24,696 nt of DNA, taken from positions 1-24,696 of IMG/VR virus record IMGVR_UViG_3300032241_002599; one strand, given 5' to 3'. This DNA is from a virus. Shown in pieces: positions 14,769 through 23,327 of the stretch. A model generated the notes under the pieces. The model was not told the DNA's origin. It saw only the letters and a program-made list of their open reading frames with translations, and made no database searches. Made by a program: the position numbers and the translations under genes. Numbering within the stretch: the stretch's first letter is position 1; every line of letters starts with the position of its first letter.

Positions 14769-15431
14769 TTAAACCGAGATCGACGGAGCGACCAATTGGC
14801 TGTTAGCGACTTGAACCTGAACGATTGTGTAAGCATCGCCCCAAGCGTTGGTTTGACCAGCTGGGAATGCTGCTTCACGTCCGAGTCCAACAACTTTAAC
14901 TTGACCTTGAGCGCCGAGAGCTACAGAAGTAGCTGCCAAAGCTGTTTGGCTAAAGCCTGCACCACCGTTACCAATAGAGTAACCTACGGTTGGGTTGTTA
15001 GTTGCATCAAAGTTGTACTCTTGTCCGATTGCTGTAGTAGCTACAGAACCGTTTACTTGTGCTTCGTAAACCAATGCTGGATCACTGAATACCCAGAAAA
15101 TGATTTGTGTAGAAGCATCTAAAGTTGTTTTAGAAGCCCATTTAGCTACAGAACGGCGACCTTGTGAGTCTGTGAATTCAACACCGTCGAATACACCGAA
15201 CATGCGGCTAGTAGCTGCTAAAGTAGCAGCAGGCACTAATTGGCCAGAGGAATTGATTTCCACTGGTTGATACTGGTAGAAAGCCTGGCCAGTTGTGAGT
15301 CCATAAGGTGCGTTGTATGTGTTGTCAGTAGCAGCTTGGAAGCTGTTTGTGCCAACAAATGCAGTAGCACGGTCTAGACCACTTGGGTGGTAAGCCGGCT
15401 TCAGACCAAAGGGTTGGTATGTCGTAGACAT
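14769..15431 (-). CDS. Capsid-adjacent structural protein, probable head decoration
   Basis: A 220-aa protein starting STTYQPFGLKPAYHPSGLDR. It continues with GLTTGQAFYQYQPVEINSSG, then RMFGVFDGVEFTDSQGRRSV and FWVFSDPALVYEAQVNGSV. It is beta-rich and Cys-free. The gene lies directly upstream of the capsid gene with a 23-nt gap. The FGVFDGVEFTD...W..... pattern is one I associate with phage structural proteins encoded next to capsid genes; a head decoration or stabilising role is likely, but I cannot name the family. Confidence 0.6.
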   Translation of the reverse strand: MSTTYQPFGLKPAYHPSGLDRATAFVGTNSFQAATDNTYNAPYGLTTGQAFYQYQPVEINSSGQLVPAATLAATSRMFGVFDGVEFTDSQGRRSVAKWASKTTLDASTQIIFWVFSDPALVYEAQVNGSVATTAIGQEYNFDATNNPTVGYSIGNGGAGFSQTALAATSVALGAQGQVKVVGLGREAAFPAGQTNAWGDAYTIVQVQVANSQLVAPSISV

Positions 15432-15458
15432 TAATGTTTCCTTTGTTTTTGAAGAATG

Positions 15459-16016
15459 TTATGAAAAACGAATATTACTATTCGCCTTATTAGTTTCCTT
15501 TTCCATTTCCAAAATACCACCTTCAAGAATAGATCTGCCACCTTTACCTTCTTGTGCGGTTGAACGCACTTGAGCGGTAATGTTTTTCTGATGCTCAAGG
15601 GGATCCTCGAGATGCAGCATGCGCATAACTTCTTGATAGATTTCTTCTGGTAACTTGAAGAGAACCATTTCGTTACAGCTAACACAGCCTTCAAACTTGC
15701 CCGAGCTCATCTTGCCTAAGTTCTCAAAGCCTTTACCTAAATCCGAGGCTTTCACTGGCTCATATCCCAATGCTAATCGTTTGTCGATACTGTCATAATT
15801 ATTTGTGGTGGATAACCAACACAGGTGAAACCCGGGAATAACCCCGCCTGGCAAGTCCGGCAAAGCCGAATTTTGCCATTTATCACGGAACGCAGCTACA
15901 CGCTCCTTTTTGGATAATGCTGTTGGATCGTTATTTTCGATCCGCTCTTTCGTTTCTTCGACTCGCTCTAAGAGACGGTCTTCTAAGTCACGTTTGATTC
16001 TTGGATTTGTTGCCAT
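15459..16016 (-). CDS. Conserved phage protein of the head module, function unknown
   Basis: A 185-aa protein with a charged, helical N-terminus (RIKRDLEDRLLERVEETKER). A distinctive block GFHLCWLSTTNNYDSIDKRL then ALGYEPVKASDLG follows, with the segment SGKFEGCVSCNEMVLFKLPE (two Cys, possible redox or metal role) and a helical C-terminus. I recall related unannotated proteins near capsid genes in other aquatic phages, without a known function. It lies between the scaffold-like and the capsid-adjacent genes, so a role in head assembly is likely. Confidence 0.55.
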   Translation of the reverse strand: MATNPRIKRDLEDRLLERVEETKERIENNDPTALSKKERVAAFRDKWQNSALPDLPGGVIPGFHLCWLSTTNNYDSIDKRLALGYEPVKASDLGKGFENLGKMSSGKFEGCVSCNEMVLFKLPEEIYQEVMRMLHLEDPLEHQKNITAQVRSTAQEGKGGRSILEGGILEMEKETNKANSNIRFS

Positions 16017-16021
16017 TTTAA

Positions 16022-17008
16022 TTAACCTTTATTTTGACGATCATACTGCGCGTAGGCGCGGATCATTTTGTTTCGTTTTTCTACATCATCCCATGCGCCA
16101 GCATCTTTAATTGCGCTAACACGCTCACGGCTTAGTGTGATGGTGCCAGGCTTTTGTGCTGTGGTACTTGCTGACCTGCTTGAAGCTGTTGGTCCGGCAG
16201 TACGCTTGCCTTCTTTGCTACCTTTACTGGTGTAACGGTGCGGAAGGCGGGATTGCAAACGATTATCTAACTCTTCCCAATACTCAGGATCGCTTGGATC
16301 CCAACCATCAGTAACGAGCTCTTGGTCAATTACTTTAGCAATCTTACTATCGACATCGCGCGCTTGTGGATCGTACCAAGAGTTCTTTTTAAGCCATTTA
16401 GTGGCATTCTGTTGAACTTCAGTAGTGATCGGGTTAGGCACGTTTTGCTTAGGTGCCTGCGCGTTATCGATTTGTTGTTTCTTATAATGTTGAGCTTCTT
16501 TTAGTCGCTGTTTAGCTTCTGTAAGCTGCTCTAAATATTCCATTTGATTTACTGCATCACCAGCTTGAGCAGCTTGCATCATTTTCATCTTTGCGTACTC
16601 TACGCGGGTGGCTTCGTCTTCGATAGCCTTGTCCAGTTGTGCAAATTGGTAAGATGATGCTGTATTTTCAACTCTGGCTAAACGCTCAGCTAATTCAGCA
16701 TTGCGGCGCTCAAGTGCAGTAATCTTGTTCTTTGCGGAGAGGTCACGCTGTTTCTTTAACTCTTTTTTGAGTCTGCGCTCTTCACGACGGGCTTCACGGA
16801 TCGCTTCACGCTCTTCATCCGTTTTGCCTTTGTTGTCGTCGTCTTCGCCACCTTCGTGGTCGTCGTCGTCATCGTGCTCTTCGTGCTCTTCTTTTTTCTG
16901 TACTTTTTCTTCTTCGTGATCTTCGACTTCGTCCGGGATCTCTATTTTGGCTAGTACCGAGCCATCTTCCCGTTCCTTAATGGGAACGTCTTTTTCATTT
17001 TCTGCCAT
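16022..17008 (-). CDS. Scaffolding-like head assembly protein
   Basis: A 328-aa protein. The N-terminal 65 residues are extremely acidic (EEKVQKKEEHEEHDDDDDHE). A long charged coiled coil follows (about residues 65-190, RREERRLKKELKKQRDL onwards). The C-terminal part includes WLKKNSWYDPQARDVDSKIA and DPEYWEELDNRL, then a Ser/Thr-rich linker and a basic end. An acidic N-terminus plus central coiled coil upstream of the capsid gene is the usual makeup of phage scaffold proteins, which form the inner core of the procapsid and are removed later. A separate protease domain is not seen in it. Confidence 0.7.
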   Translation of the reverse strand: MAENEKDVPIKEREDGSVLAKIEIPDEVEDHEEEKVQKKEEHEEHDDDDDHEGGEDDDNKGKTDEEREAIREARREERRLKKELKKQRDLSAKNKITALERRNAELAERLARVENTASSYQFAQLDKAIEDEATRVEYAKMKMMQAAQAGDAVNQMEYLEQLTEAKQRLKEAQHYKKQQIDNAQAPKQNVPNPITTEVQQNATKWLKKNSWYDPQARDVDSKIAKVIDQELVTDGWDPSDPEYWEELDNRLQSRLPHRYTSKGSKEGKRTAGPTASSRSASTTAQKPGTITLSRERVSAIKDAGAWDDVEKRNKMIRAYAQYDRQNKG

Positions 17009-17028
17009 ACATACTTTCTACAAAGTTA

Positions 17029-17466
17029 TTAGTCTACAAACGCTTTCATTTTCTGTGCTGCCTCAAATGACTTGATCTTAGAAATTACTTCACGCGCCTG
17101 AAGTGTAATAAACACTACAGCTGCGCCATCATCGTCAGGTTGCACAACAAAACGGTCACCGCCGTACTTAATGGTGCGAACTAAATCGCCAACTTGACAC
17201 CAAGGGCCTTCTGGCCATGGAGTTAAGTCATCTGGGCTCTTATATGCTAAGGGACCAATGCCACGTACTTTAGCTACTGTCTCATTAAACTTGAGAGTTT
17301 GTCTGGTTTCTTCCACAAGGAAGATACCGCCTTTACTTGTGAGCTTTTCACGGCGCAATTGCACCAATACTCGGTCTCCAAGAATTTCTACACCAGGATC
17401 TACATCGGGAAAACACTCTGCTTCTGTTCGTGTATCCGGTTCGTCCTTTTCTTTAATATCAATCAC
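17029..17466 (-). CDS. GroES-like co-chaperonin (Cpn10 fold)
   Basis: A 145-aa protein with a GTG start at 17466, preceded by AAAGGA. Residues about 26-110 match the GroES fold: GVEILGDRVLVQLRREKL, the mobile loop TSKGGIFLVEE (GGIFL at 46-50, the part that contacts GroEL), KFNETVAKVRGIGPL, and QVGDLVRTIKYGGDRFVVQP. It is longer than host GroES (about 97 aa), having an acidic 24-residue N-terminal tail and a helical C-terminal tail. Phage GroES-like proteins such as T4 gp31 team up with host GroEL to fold the capsid protein; the position between portal and scaffold genes fits that. Confidence 0.82.
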   Translation of the reverse strand: MIDIKEKDEPDTRTEAECFPDVDPGVEILGDRVLVQLRREKLTSKGGIFLVEETRQTLKFNETVAKVRGIGPLAYKSPDDLTPWPEGPWCQVGDLVRTIKYGGDRFVVQPDDDGAAVVFITLQAREVISKIKSFEAAQKMKAFVD

Positions 17467-17489
17467 CCTACGGTAATCCTTTCTAAGCT

Positions 17490-17678
17490 CTACAGCTCTT
17501 CATCTTCCGTTAAAAGTTCGTCAATAATGTCCAAAACGGCTTGGAACCCTTCGTGGCGACCGACTAAACGTTGGTAATCCTCAAAAGTATTAACGTTGAT
17601 TCCTGAAGCAATACCTGCCGCAAGTTTCTGTTTTTCGTCTCTCGTACGAGAGATAATTTGTGACAAAAAGTCTTTCAT
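17490..17678 (-). CDS. Small helical protein directly after candidate promoter B
   Basis: A 62-aa protein starting MKDFLSQIISRTRDEKQKLA, with YQRLVGRHEGFQAVLDIIDE and an acidic C-terminus. The ATG at 17678 is chosen over a start at 17717, because the extra 13 residues would overlap the whole candidate promoter. No obvious Shine-Dalgarno sequence precedes it. A small protein of this type (YQ.LVGR..GF...L..I) often lies between portal and capsid genes in such phages; the role is unknown. Confidence 0.6.
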   Translation of the reverse strand: MKDFLSQIISRTRDEKQKLAAGIASGINVNTFEDYQRLVGRHEGFQAVLDIIDELLTEDEEL

Positions 17679-17684
17679 ACTCTT

Positions 17685-17714
17685 ACTAATGCAACAAAGG
17701 GCAAAAATCCGCCC
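17685..17714 (-). promoter_or_regulatory. Candidate phage promoter motif, copy B
   Basis: On the minus strand: GGGCGGATT-N11-TTGCATTAGT, exactly six bases before the ATG at 17678. It starts just after the stop of the 69-aa gene. It would drive the GroES, scaffold and capsid genes. Confidence 0.6.
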
Positions 17715-17720
17715 CAAATT

Positions 17721-17930
17721 TTAATAAAAGTTTCCGCCGCCGATATCTTTAAGATTCTTATCTGGTCCAACTTTGCTGTCTTTAGCCATTTTGTTCTGGT
17801 TAAGAACTGCATTGTTTGAACGTTTGGAACCGGAGTTACCTTTGTCAATAGTTGTTTCGCCAGGGCCGCCGCCGGAGCTTTGTTTACCCATTTGTTTGTA
17901 AGTTTGGCGAAAGCCTAATTCGTCTGCCAT
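17721..17930 (-). CDS. Small hydrophilic protein after the portal gene
   Basis: A 69-aa protein rich in Gly, Lys, Ser and Asn (ELGFRQTYKQMGKQSSGGGP ... SKVGPDKNLKDIGGGNFY). It has no Cys and no hydrophobic segment. It is 2 nt from the portal stop and ends just before candidate promoter B, so it is the last gene of the terL-portal unit. No family recognised; it may be disordered. Confidence 0.55.
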   Translation of the reverse strand: MADELGFRQTYKQMGKQSSGGGPGETTIDKGNSGSKRSNNAVLNQNKMAKDSKVGPDKNLKDIGGGNFY

Positions 17931-17932
17931 GA

Positions 17933-20821
17933 TTATTGCCCTTCAGTAGGTTGTGGTTGTGCTGCTTGTTGTTCTTGTTGTTGCTGTAATGCTTGTTGAT
18001 GCTGTTGATCTGCCTGCATTAATTGTTGCTGATGCGCTTGGTCGTTTTGTTGCAAGGTTTGTTGGTGTGCTTGTTGTTGCGCTGCCATATCTTGCTGAGC
18101 TTTTTGGGCTTCAATTTGGTTTTGAACCTGTTGAGCTTGTTGATTGAACTGTTGTTGTTGTACAGCTAAGCCATGTTGGCGAATATCTTGTTGAGCTGTT
18201 TGAATTGCTTCCATTGCTGACTGATTTTGCTCAGCATCAAGGGCAATTTGTTGTTGGCTCATGTTAGCTTGGGCTGTAATCATAGCAACACGCTCTTTTG
18301 CAGCGTTATTAATGTTAGCCATAGCAATGTCTGTTGCATTACGCTGGTTATCAATGTTAGTTTGCGTAGTGTACTTAGCTTGAAGTTCTTGAACTTTTTG
18401 TTGCAGCTCAGCAATCTTGAGTTGATACTCTTGCTCTTGCTTTTTAACATCAATTTGCATGTTAGCTTGAGCTTCTTCTTGCTTACGCTTAGTCTCAGCC
18501 ATCTGTGTCTGCATAATTACCGCAGCAGTTGGGTCAGACATCATTGCAGCTTGCTGTTGTGCTTGTTGAGCTTGAGCAACTTTCTGAGCCAGAGCTTGGA
18601 TTTGCTGGATATACGGTGCCAAATTGGTTTTAGCGTCGTTATCAACCATGCGTGAGGCCAAAGCAATCGCTTTTTGTGCATCTGCATCCAGGGGTTTCTC
18701 TTTATTCAACTCAAATTCGTCTTTACCGTTAGCTGCTTTAGATACATAACCGCGCATTTCTTGTAAATAATGCAAAGTTAAGTGTTGCTTGATATGTTCT
18801 AAGGCGTGGGGGGCAAATGTTGGTCCAATTACAGGGTTTCCACCGTAAGCTGGGTTGTTTGCATATTCCAAATGCACCTGAATGTGTGCTAAATGGTCTT
18901 GATCTGGGAACGCAGCAGCTGGTTGCCCCATAGTCATCGAAACGTTTTCGAGTGCTGGGTTAGATTCTACAATACCAACTGGGTTTGGAAGTACTTCTGC
19001 AATCGCTGGGATCTTTAACTGGTCTAAAACACGCTGGTAAACTGAGCGTAAGTTAAACATTCCTGGGGGCGCGGTAGAAGCCATTTGTAAAAGGGCTTGG
19101 TTTTGCGCAAGTCTTTGTGACTCAGAGAAAATATTAGGGTCAGAAACTGGACGAACGTCTGAGTTGTACGCAAAATCACGTACTTCAATCTCTTCGCCGG
19201 ACTGATTGTCCATTTCATCGAGGTACCAATGATTGATACGTGAGATGATTTGTAATGATTTAGCTTGTGAACGATGTAAACGTGCATGAATGCTGGAGAA
19301 TACTTTAGCCCCTTGCTCAATCAGAGCTTGGGTTGTGCCCACTGGCATCTGGTTATTAGCTTCGCCAATTTTTTCTTCGGCTGTTGTTACTACACCTTTA
19401 GCTGCAGTTGTCAACCAACCGAGCAAATCAAAGAGAACGCTTGATGGTGGGTTAAATGGCATTGGCATCGCAATCTTGCGAACGTCATCAACACCAGGTG
19501 CACCTTCAATTTCTACAACTTGAGTTGGCTCGATTCTGTCAGACTGTCCTCCAATGCGTCCACCTTTGAGTTTAAGCATTGTCTGGCTGTTGTTGATGTG
19601 AGCAGCGTCAAGAAGAGCGCGCAAAGAACCAGTAAGAGCAGCGGAAAGACCACCAATAAGATGAGGCAATCCAATAGCGTAAGCTCCACGCCAAGGAATA
19701 AACTTGAACTCAACGTACCAATCCATCTTTTCAAGTTTTTCATCGCCGGATTCCCAGTTGCGATAGAGAGACAACACTTCAGAAGTGGTCTCATCAATGG
19801 TTAAAATATATGGTGCGCGGCGACCTTCTGTTTCAGGATCGTCTTCTAAGCGAAGGAAACAAGTAATCTCATATACGCGGCGTAAGCCGTCAATGTTTTT
19901 AGATGGGTTTTGTCTGCCTTCAATTTTGTCGTTAGCTTCTTGGCTACGGGTTTGTTCTGTAAGCGGTGCATCAGAACTGTATTGGGAGTCAATGTCACGG
20001 TAAACACCGGTTTCAACTCGCTGCAAGAAAATGTCTTCGGTAATATCTTGAACTTCAGTTACGCGTTGTGCTGTGTAAAAATTAGATGCTGCGTAAGGAA
20101 GAATAATTGCGTCAATCGGTACCCATTCGCATGTTGGACGCTTTTGTTCGTCGTCAAAACGCCATTTAAGGAACTGGGAACCGCCGAGTGGGAGTTGGGT
20201 CAGCAACTGCTCCATCTCGTCACGGTATTCTGGAATTTGTTCTGTAAGCTGCCAGTTCATAAAGGTTACTTTACGATCGGCTGTGCTTTCTTTCTTTCGG
20301 TCTGAGATGCCTTTGATGTTTGATTTAACCAAGCCATCTGGTGGAAGTAGCTCTTTGGCTGAGGAAGCTGCGAAGTCAACGCAAGCCTCGGCCATGACGG
20401 GATGAACAACTTTAGAAGCACCGTCGAAAGTAGCACCGCCAGGAGCGTCCTTACCAAGGCCGGTCCTACGAAGTCCTTCTTCGTATTGTTTGTCACGTTG
20501 TGAACGTGCTTCTTTGTCGACATCAATAAGATCCAAATATTCGATAGCCAAAGACTGAAGGGTTTGTTCGTCAAACACTTCTGCTAAGTTCTCATAAAAC
20601 TCTGGATTCTTTTGTGGGCCTTGTTTTTCTTGAAAGTTTACTACTACAGAACCGTCATCAAGCTCGATAACTTCTTGTTCTACTTGGTCATCATCCAAAT
20701 CAAACAAATCAGCGTACGCCTCCATATCAGCGTCCTGGTCTTCCTTTTCGTGAAGATCGCGTTCGCTATCGAGGTTTGGCAAATTGCTGCCTTGTTGGAT
20801 TGGTAATTGTGGTTGTGCCAT
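17933..20821 (-). CDS. Portal protein with a long Gln-rich C-terminal tail
   Basis: A 962-aa protein. After an acidic N-terminus, the body (about residues 75-700) contains portal-like features: RSQRDKQYEEGLRRTGLGKD, WRFDDEQKRPTCEWVPIDAI followed by ILPYAASN, WYVEFKFIPWRGAYAIGLPH then LIGGLSAALTGSLRALLDAA (the helix near the channel wall), and TAAKGVVTTAEEKIGEANNQ. Portals form the dodecameric DNA channel at one capsid vertex. From about residue 740 the sequence is a Gln/Ala-rich coiled coil running to the end (QQQQFNQQAQQVQNQIEAQK ...). This is longer than most portals and may reach into the head or tail. The gene directly follows terL and candidate promoter C. Confidence 0.85.
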   Translation of the reverse strand: MAQPQLPIQQGSNLPNLDSERDLHEKEDQDADMEAYADLFDLDDDQVEQEVIELDDGSVVVNFQEKQGPQKNPEFYENLAEVFDEQTLQSLAIEYLDLIDVDKEARSQRDKQYEEGLRRTGLGKDAPGGATFDGASKVVHPVMAEACVDFAASSAKELLPPDGLVKSNIKGISDRKKESTADRKVTFMNWQLTEQIPEYRDEMEQLLTQLPLGGSQFLKWRFDDEQKRPTCEWVPIDAIILPYAASNFYTAQRVTEVQDITEDIFLQRVETGVYRDIDSQYSSDAPLTEQTRSQEANDKIEGRQNPSKNIDGLRRVYEITCFLRLEDDPETEGRRAPYILTIDETTSEVLSLYRNWESGDEKLEKMDWYVEFKFIPWRGAYAIGLPHLIGGLSAALTGSLRALLDAAHINNSQTMLKLKGGRIGGQSDRIEPTQVVEIEGAPGVDDVRKIAMPMPFNPPSSVLFDLLGWLTTAAKGVVTTAEEKIGEANNQMPVGTTQALIEQGAKVFSSIHARLHRSQAKSLQIISRINHWYLDEMDNQSGEEIEVRDFAYNSDVRPVSDPNIFSESQRLAQNQALLQMASTAPPGMFNLRSVYQRVLDQLKIPAIAEVLPNPVGIVESNPALENVSMTMGQPAAAFPDQDHLAHIQVHLEYANNPAYGGNPVIGPTFAPHALEHIKQHLTLHYLQEMRGYVSKAANGKDEFELNKEKPLDADAQKAIALASRMVDNDAKTNLAPYIQQIQALAQKVAQAQQAQQQAAMMSDPTAAVIMQTQMAETKRKQEEAQANMQIDVKKQEQEYQLKIAELQQKVQELQAKYTTQTNIDNQRNATDIAMANINNAAKERVAMITAQANMSQQQIALDAEQNQSAMEAIQTAQQDIRQHGLAVQQQQFNQQAQQVQNQIEAQKAQQDMAAQQQAHQQTLQQNDQAHQQQLMQADQQHQQALQQQQEQQAAQPQPTEGQ

Positions 20822-20859
20822 AATTTCTATAAATTTGTTGGATGGATGTCCCTATATAC

Positions 20860-20889
20860 ACTAATGCAATAAATAGCGGTAATCCGCCC
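20860..20889 (-). promoter_or_regulatory. Candidate phage promoter motif, copy C
   Basis: On the minus strand: GGGCGGATT-N11-TTGCATTAGT, then GTA and TATAGGGA. It begins 3 nt after the terL stop and ends about 39 nt before the portal ATG. Its downstream TATAGG matches copy A at the same offset. Confidence 0.65.
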
Positions 20890-20892
20890 TTA

Positions 20893-22335
20893 TTATTGCG
20901 CGTAGGGGTTAGCTAGCCGTTTACGGGGGTCCTCGTCGGCATAATCGTAATCTCGGGCTGGAAGGGGGTCTAATCGAATCCAGCCGCTATCTCTGAGAAC
21001 TCGCAGGGCTTGGGATAGAGAATCCACGTAGTCATCATGCCCTCCTGCTTCTGGGAACGAACAAACTTGGCGTAGGAAACGTTTGGCCCATTCTGCAAAC
21101 TCTTCTTTTTTAGTAGGCTCTTCCGGGATGTAAACTTTACCCTTAGCTATCAGAGGTGCCACAATGTTAAGACGTTGTACCTTATCCGCACGTCCAGGGT
21201 TGTATGCTCGTACGGGGGTGCCAGATCCCTGAAGTTCCTGAATAAGGGAAATACCAGCCGACTTGTCTTCCATCAGAATGAGGTCAGCTTTACGACCCTT
21301 AGCAAAGGTATTGTCTGCTCCATAAACAACTTCCTTAAAGTCGTCGATTACTTTACGGCGCAGTTCTGGGTAGCTGAGGTGGTGGTCCCATGCGTCCAAA
21401 AGGATAACGCAGGTTCCGGAATCTTCTTTTTCAAATATACCCCACACTGTACATGCTGTTGGGTCGTTGTGTGTTTTCTCTGAGGTAGCTGGGTCGTATG
21501 AAGCAATAACGTATTCCAGATTGGGCGTTGGTTTATTGGCAGGCCATAGGCGAAACATCTTACGTTTAATAATACCAGATGATTCTGGGTCAAGGATCTC
21601 ACCATAAATCTCTTGCCGACCAATGTCGGTACCATCGTATGTCTCTAGCTGTTTGAAAAACGTTTCTGAAAGATTGGCGCGGTTGTCGTAGGAGCTGGCG
21701 TTTGCAACGTAGACGTCGCCCCCGACTTTGCCTTCGTTGAGGTCAACGATGAGCTCTTTTGGTTTTGGTGTGGTGGTAATAATCTGCTGGACTCGTGGGA
21801 GTCTAGGATCTCGCAAACGTAGGGTAAACTGTACGCCATCGTATGCGTCGTCAATATAATCGAAAGCGCACAGCTCATCGAACCAGGCTCCGTGATACTG
21901 TTTACCACGATAACGTTCGGGTTCGGAGGCTGGGATTCCCTGAATGAGGCTTCCGTTGATAAGGGTAATCTCAAAGAGGGACTTGTTGTAATCTCGGATA
22001 AGAGACGCGGGTATGATATTAAGAAGACCGGAGTCTCCTTCGAAGCAAGTTGCACGGATATCATTAGAGGTTGGGGCGGTGACAAGCCAGCGAGTGTTAT
22101 CGTAGTTCCAAGCGCGTATGCCAATCCAATGAGACGCCGTGTGAGTCTTACCTGATCCGCGACCAGCCAGCATAAGAAACGTATCATACTCCCCGTCCTC
22201 CGGTTCTTGTTGGTGTGGTAAGGCTTGTAGTTTCCATTTGATTTGCCAGATAGCGGCATCGAGCTGAGCTTTGGGCCAGTGTTGCCGGTCAGTAATAAAT
22301 TTGGTTAATGTCTTTTCTTGTTGCGGGGTTAACAT
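20893..22335 (-). CDS. terL: Terminase large subunit
   Basis: A 480-aa protein with both domains of TerL. ATPase: Walker A LAGRGSGKT (residues 56-64), Walker B with catalytic Glu GAWFDEL (149-155), preceded by the conserved EPERYRGKQY. Nuclease: SYDPATS (D281), LILMEDKSAG (E356, D357) and GGHDDYVDSL (D434, D435), a plausible RNase H-like acidic triad. The enzyme pumps and cuts DNA into the procapsid through the portal, and its length is normal. The ATG lies inside the last codons of the upstream intein-like ORF (ATGTTAA junction). No small-subunit gene is obvious next to it. Confidence 0.95.
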   Translation of the reverse strand: MLTPQQEKTLTKFITDRQHWPKAQLDAAIWQIKWKLQALPHQQEPEDGEYDTFLMLAGRGSGKTHTASHWIGIRAWNYDNTRWLVTAPTSNDIRATCFEGDSGLLNIIPASLIRDYNKSLFEITLINGSLIQGIPASEPERYRGKQYHGAWFDELCAFDYIDDAYDGVQFTLRLRDPRLPRVQQIITTTPKPKELIVDLNEGKVGGDVYVANASSYDNRANLSETFFKQLETYDGTDIGRQEIYGEILDPESSGIIKRKMFRLWPANKPTPNLEYVIASYDPATSEKTHNDPTACTVWGIFEKEDSGTCVILLDAWDHHLSYPELRRKVIDDFKEVVYGADNTFAKGRKADLILMEDKSAGISLIQELQGSGTPVRAYNPGRADKVQRLNIVAPLIAKGKVYIPEEPTKKEEFAEWAKRFLRQVCSFPEAGGHDDYVDSLSQALRVLRDSGWIRLDPLPARDYDYADEDPRKRLANPYAQ

Positions 22336-23327
22336 ACGGCTATGAATCCTTCTCCGACCAGGTAGCTATTATCAGCTCCTTCGGTTTCAATATGGACGCA
22401 CAACTGCGACGGCAGTTTTTCTATCCGGGTAATATAACGTCGCGCCTGATGCACGATTGGTTTTGTATGCGGCTCTTGGTTTTGTACTAATTGTAACTTA
22501 GATCTGAAATTAAGTGTAAAAGTTTTTCTGTATTCGTTAACTTCAAGGGATGTCTTATGCCCTAATGATTCTACCAGGCCCTGGATTTGCTGAACGATAG
22601 GAAGGCGGGTATGTGTGAATCTAAACAATCCCGTCTTTTTGGAATATGACTTGGACTTGGCGCACAGAATACCTTTGAGTAGTTCCAATCGCTGCTCGGT
22701 CGAAGCTAAGAGGTAGTTGTTTGGAATACGATACGGTAGATCAAAACTAAGGTGGGAATCAATAGTGGGAAATACCGAAAAGTATCGTTCCCCGTTAGAA
22801 TGTTTGCCACGTTCCACAATCTGGTACCCTGCGCTTTTAAACTTCTCAACTAGGAAGTCATGGTTGCCTTTAGAAAAGTGCATTCTTTTTTGGCGGGTTT
22901 CGTGGGTAAAGAACCAATAGCCAAAGATAAAGGGAGGAACTGGTAGAGACTGGTGGGGAAATTCCAGGGGCTTGGTGGTGGGTATGCTAAAAGCCCTAGC
23001 TGTTGCTGTTTGCATTAAGTTGTCAGCCGGTAGGTCTGAGACTTTACGAAACTTTAAAGGGCGTTTAAATTTAAACTTACCTTTGTATTGGAGGAGTCGA
23101 TCACGGTACAGTTTGTCCTCAATCTGGAATCCCAGGTGGGCATCTCCTGCCACAGTAAGGTGGTCGTTAAAAGAAACTAGGTAGCAATCTTTTGACCTGT
23201 ATTCTTGGACTAATGTGATTTTACAGGGAAAACCCTCTTTGTTAAACACATAGTCCCCGACCCTTAGATCGTGGGCAGTCTTCCAATAATCAAGCGTTAG
23301 TACCTTTTGATTCGCTAAAATTGCCAA
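22329..23327 (-). CDS. Freestanding intein-derived Hint/LAGLIDADG-like protein, degenerate
   Basis: A 332-aa ORF with the block order of an intein. Residues 5-28 are block A (ANQKVLTLDYWKTAHDLRVG DYVF), 57-68 block B (LTVAGDAHLGFQ, His present, the usual Thr replaced by Gly), 309-332 blocks F/G (CVHIETEGADNSYLVGEGFI then AVC). A LAGLIDADG-type endonuclease region fills the middle (FIFGYWFFTHE at 133-143, EQRLELLKGILCAKSKS at 211-227). Key residues are missing: no Cys/Ser at the N-terminal splice position, the C-terminal HN dipeptide is absent, and the Asp of both endonuclease helices is replaced. There is no ATG before residue 104; a TTG at 23327 is the likeliest start. It overlaps terL and the upstream gene. 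It may be a relic or a repurposed protein. Confidence 0.7.
   Translation of the reverse strand: MAILANQKVLTLDYWKTAHDLRVGDYVFNKEGFPCKITLVQEYRSKDCYLVSFNDHLTVAGDAHLGFQIEDKLYRDRLLQYKGKFKFKRPLKFRKVSDLPADNLMQTATARAFSIPTTKPLEFPHQSLPVPPFIFGYWFFTHETRQKRMHFSKGNHDFLVEKFKSAGYQIVERGKHSNGERYFSVFPTIDSHLSFDLPYRIPNNYLLASTEQRLELLKGILCAKSKSYSKKTGLFRFTHTRLPIVQQIQGLVESLGHKTSLEVNEYRKTFTLNFRSKLQLVQNQEPHTKPIVHQARRYITRIEKLPSQLCVHIETEGADNSYLVGEGFIAVC

Noticed and set aside
16701-16919. Plus-strand Ser-rich ORF opposite the scaffold gene
   Set aside because: It mirrors the Glu/Asp/Arg-rich codons of the minus-strand gene and has no independent support.
17953-18655. Plus-strand Leu/Val-rich ORFs antisense to the portal tail
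   Set aside because: The antisense of Gln-rich codons gives Leu/Val-rich frames automatically; no ribosome-binding site and no context.
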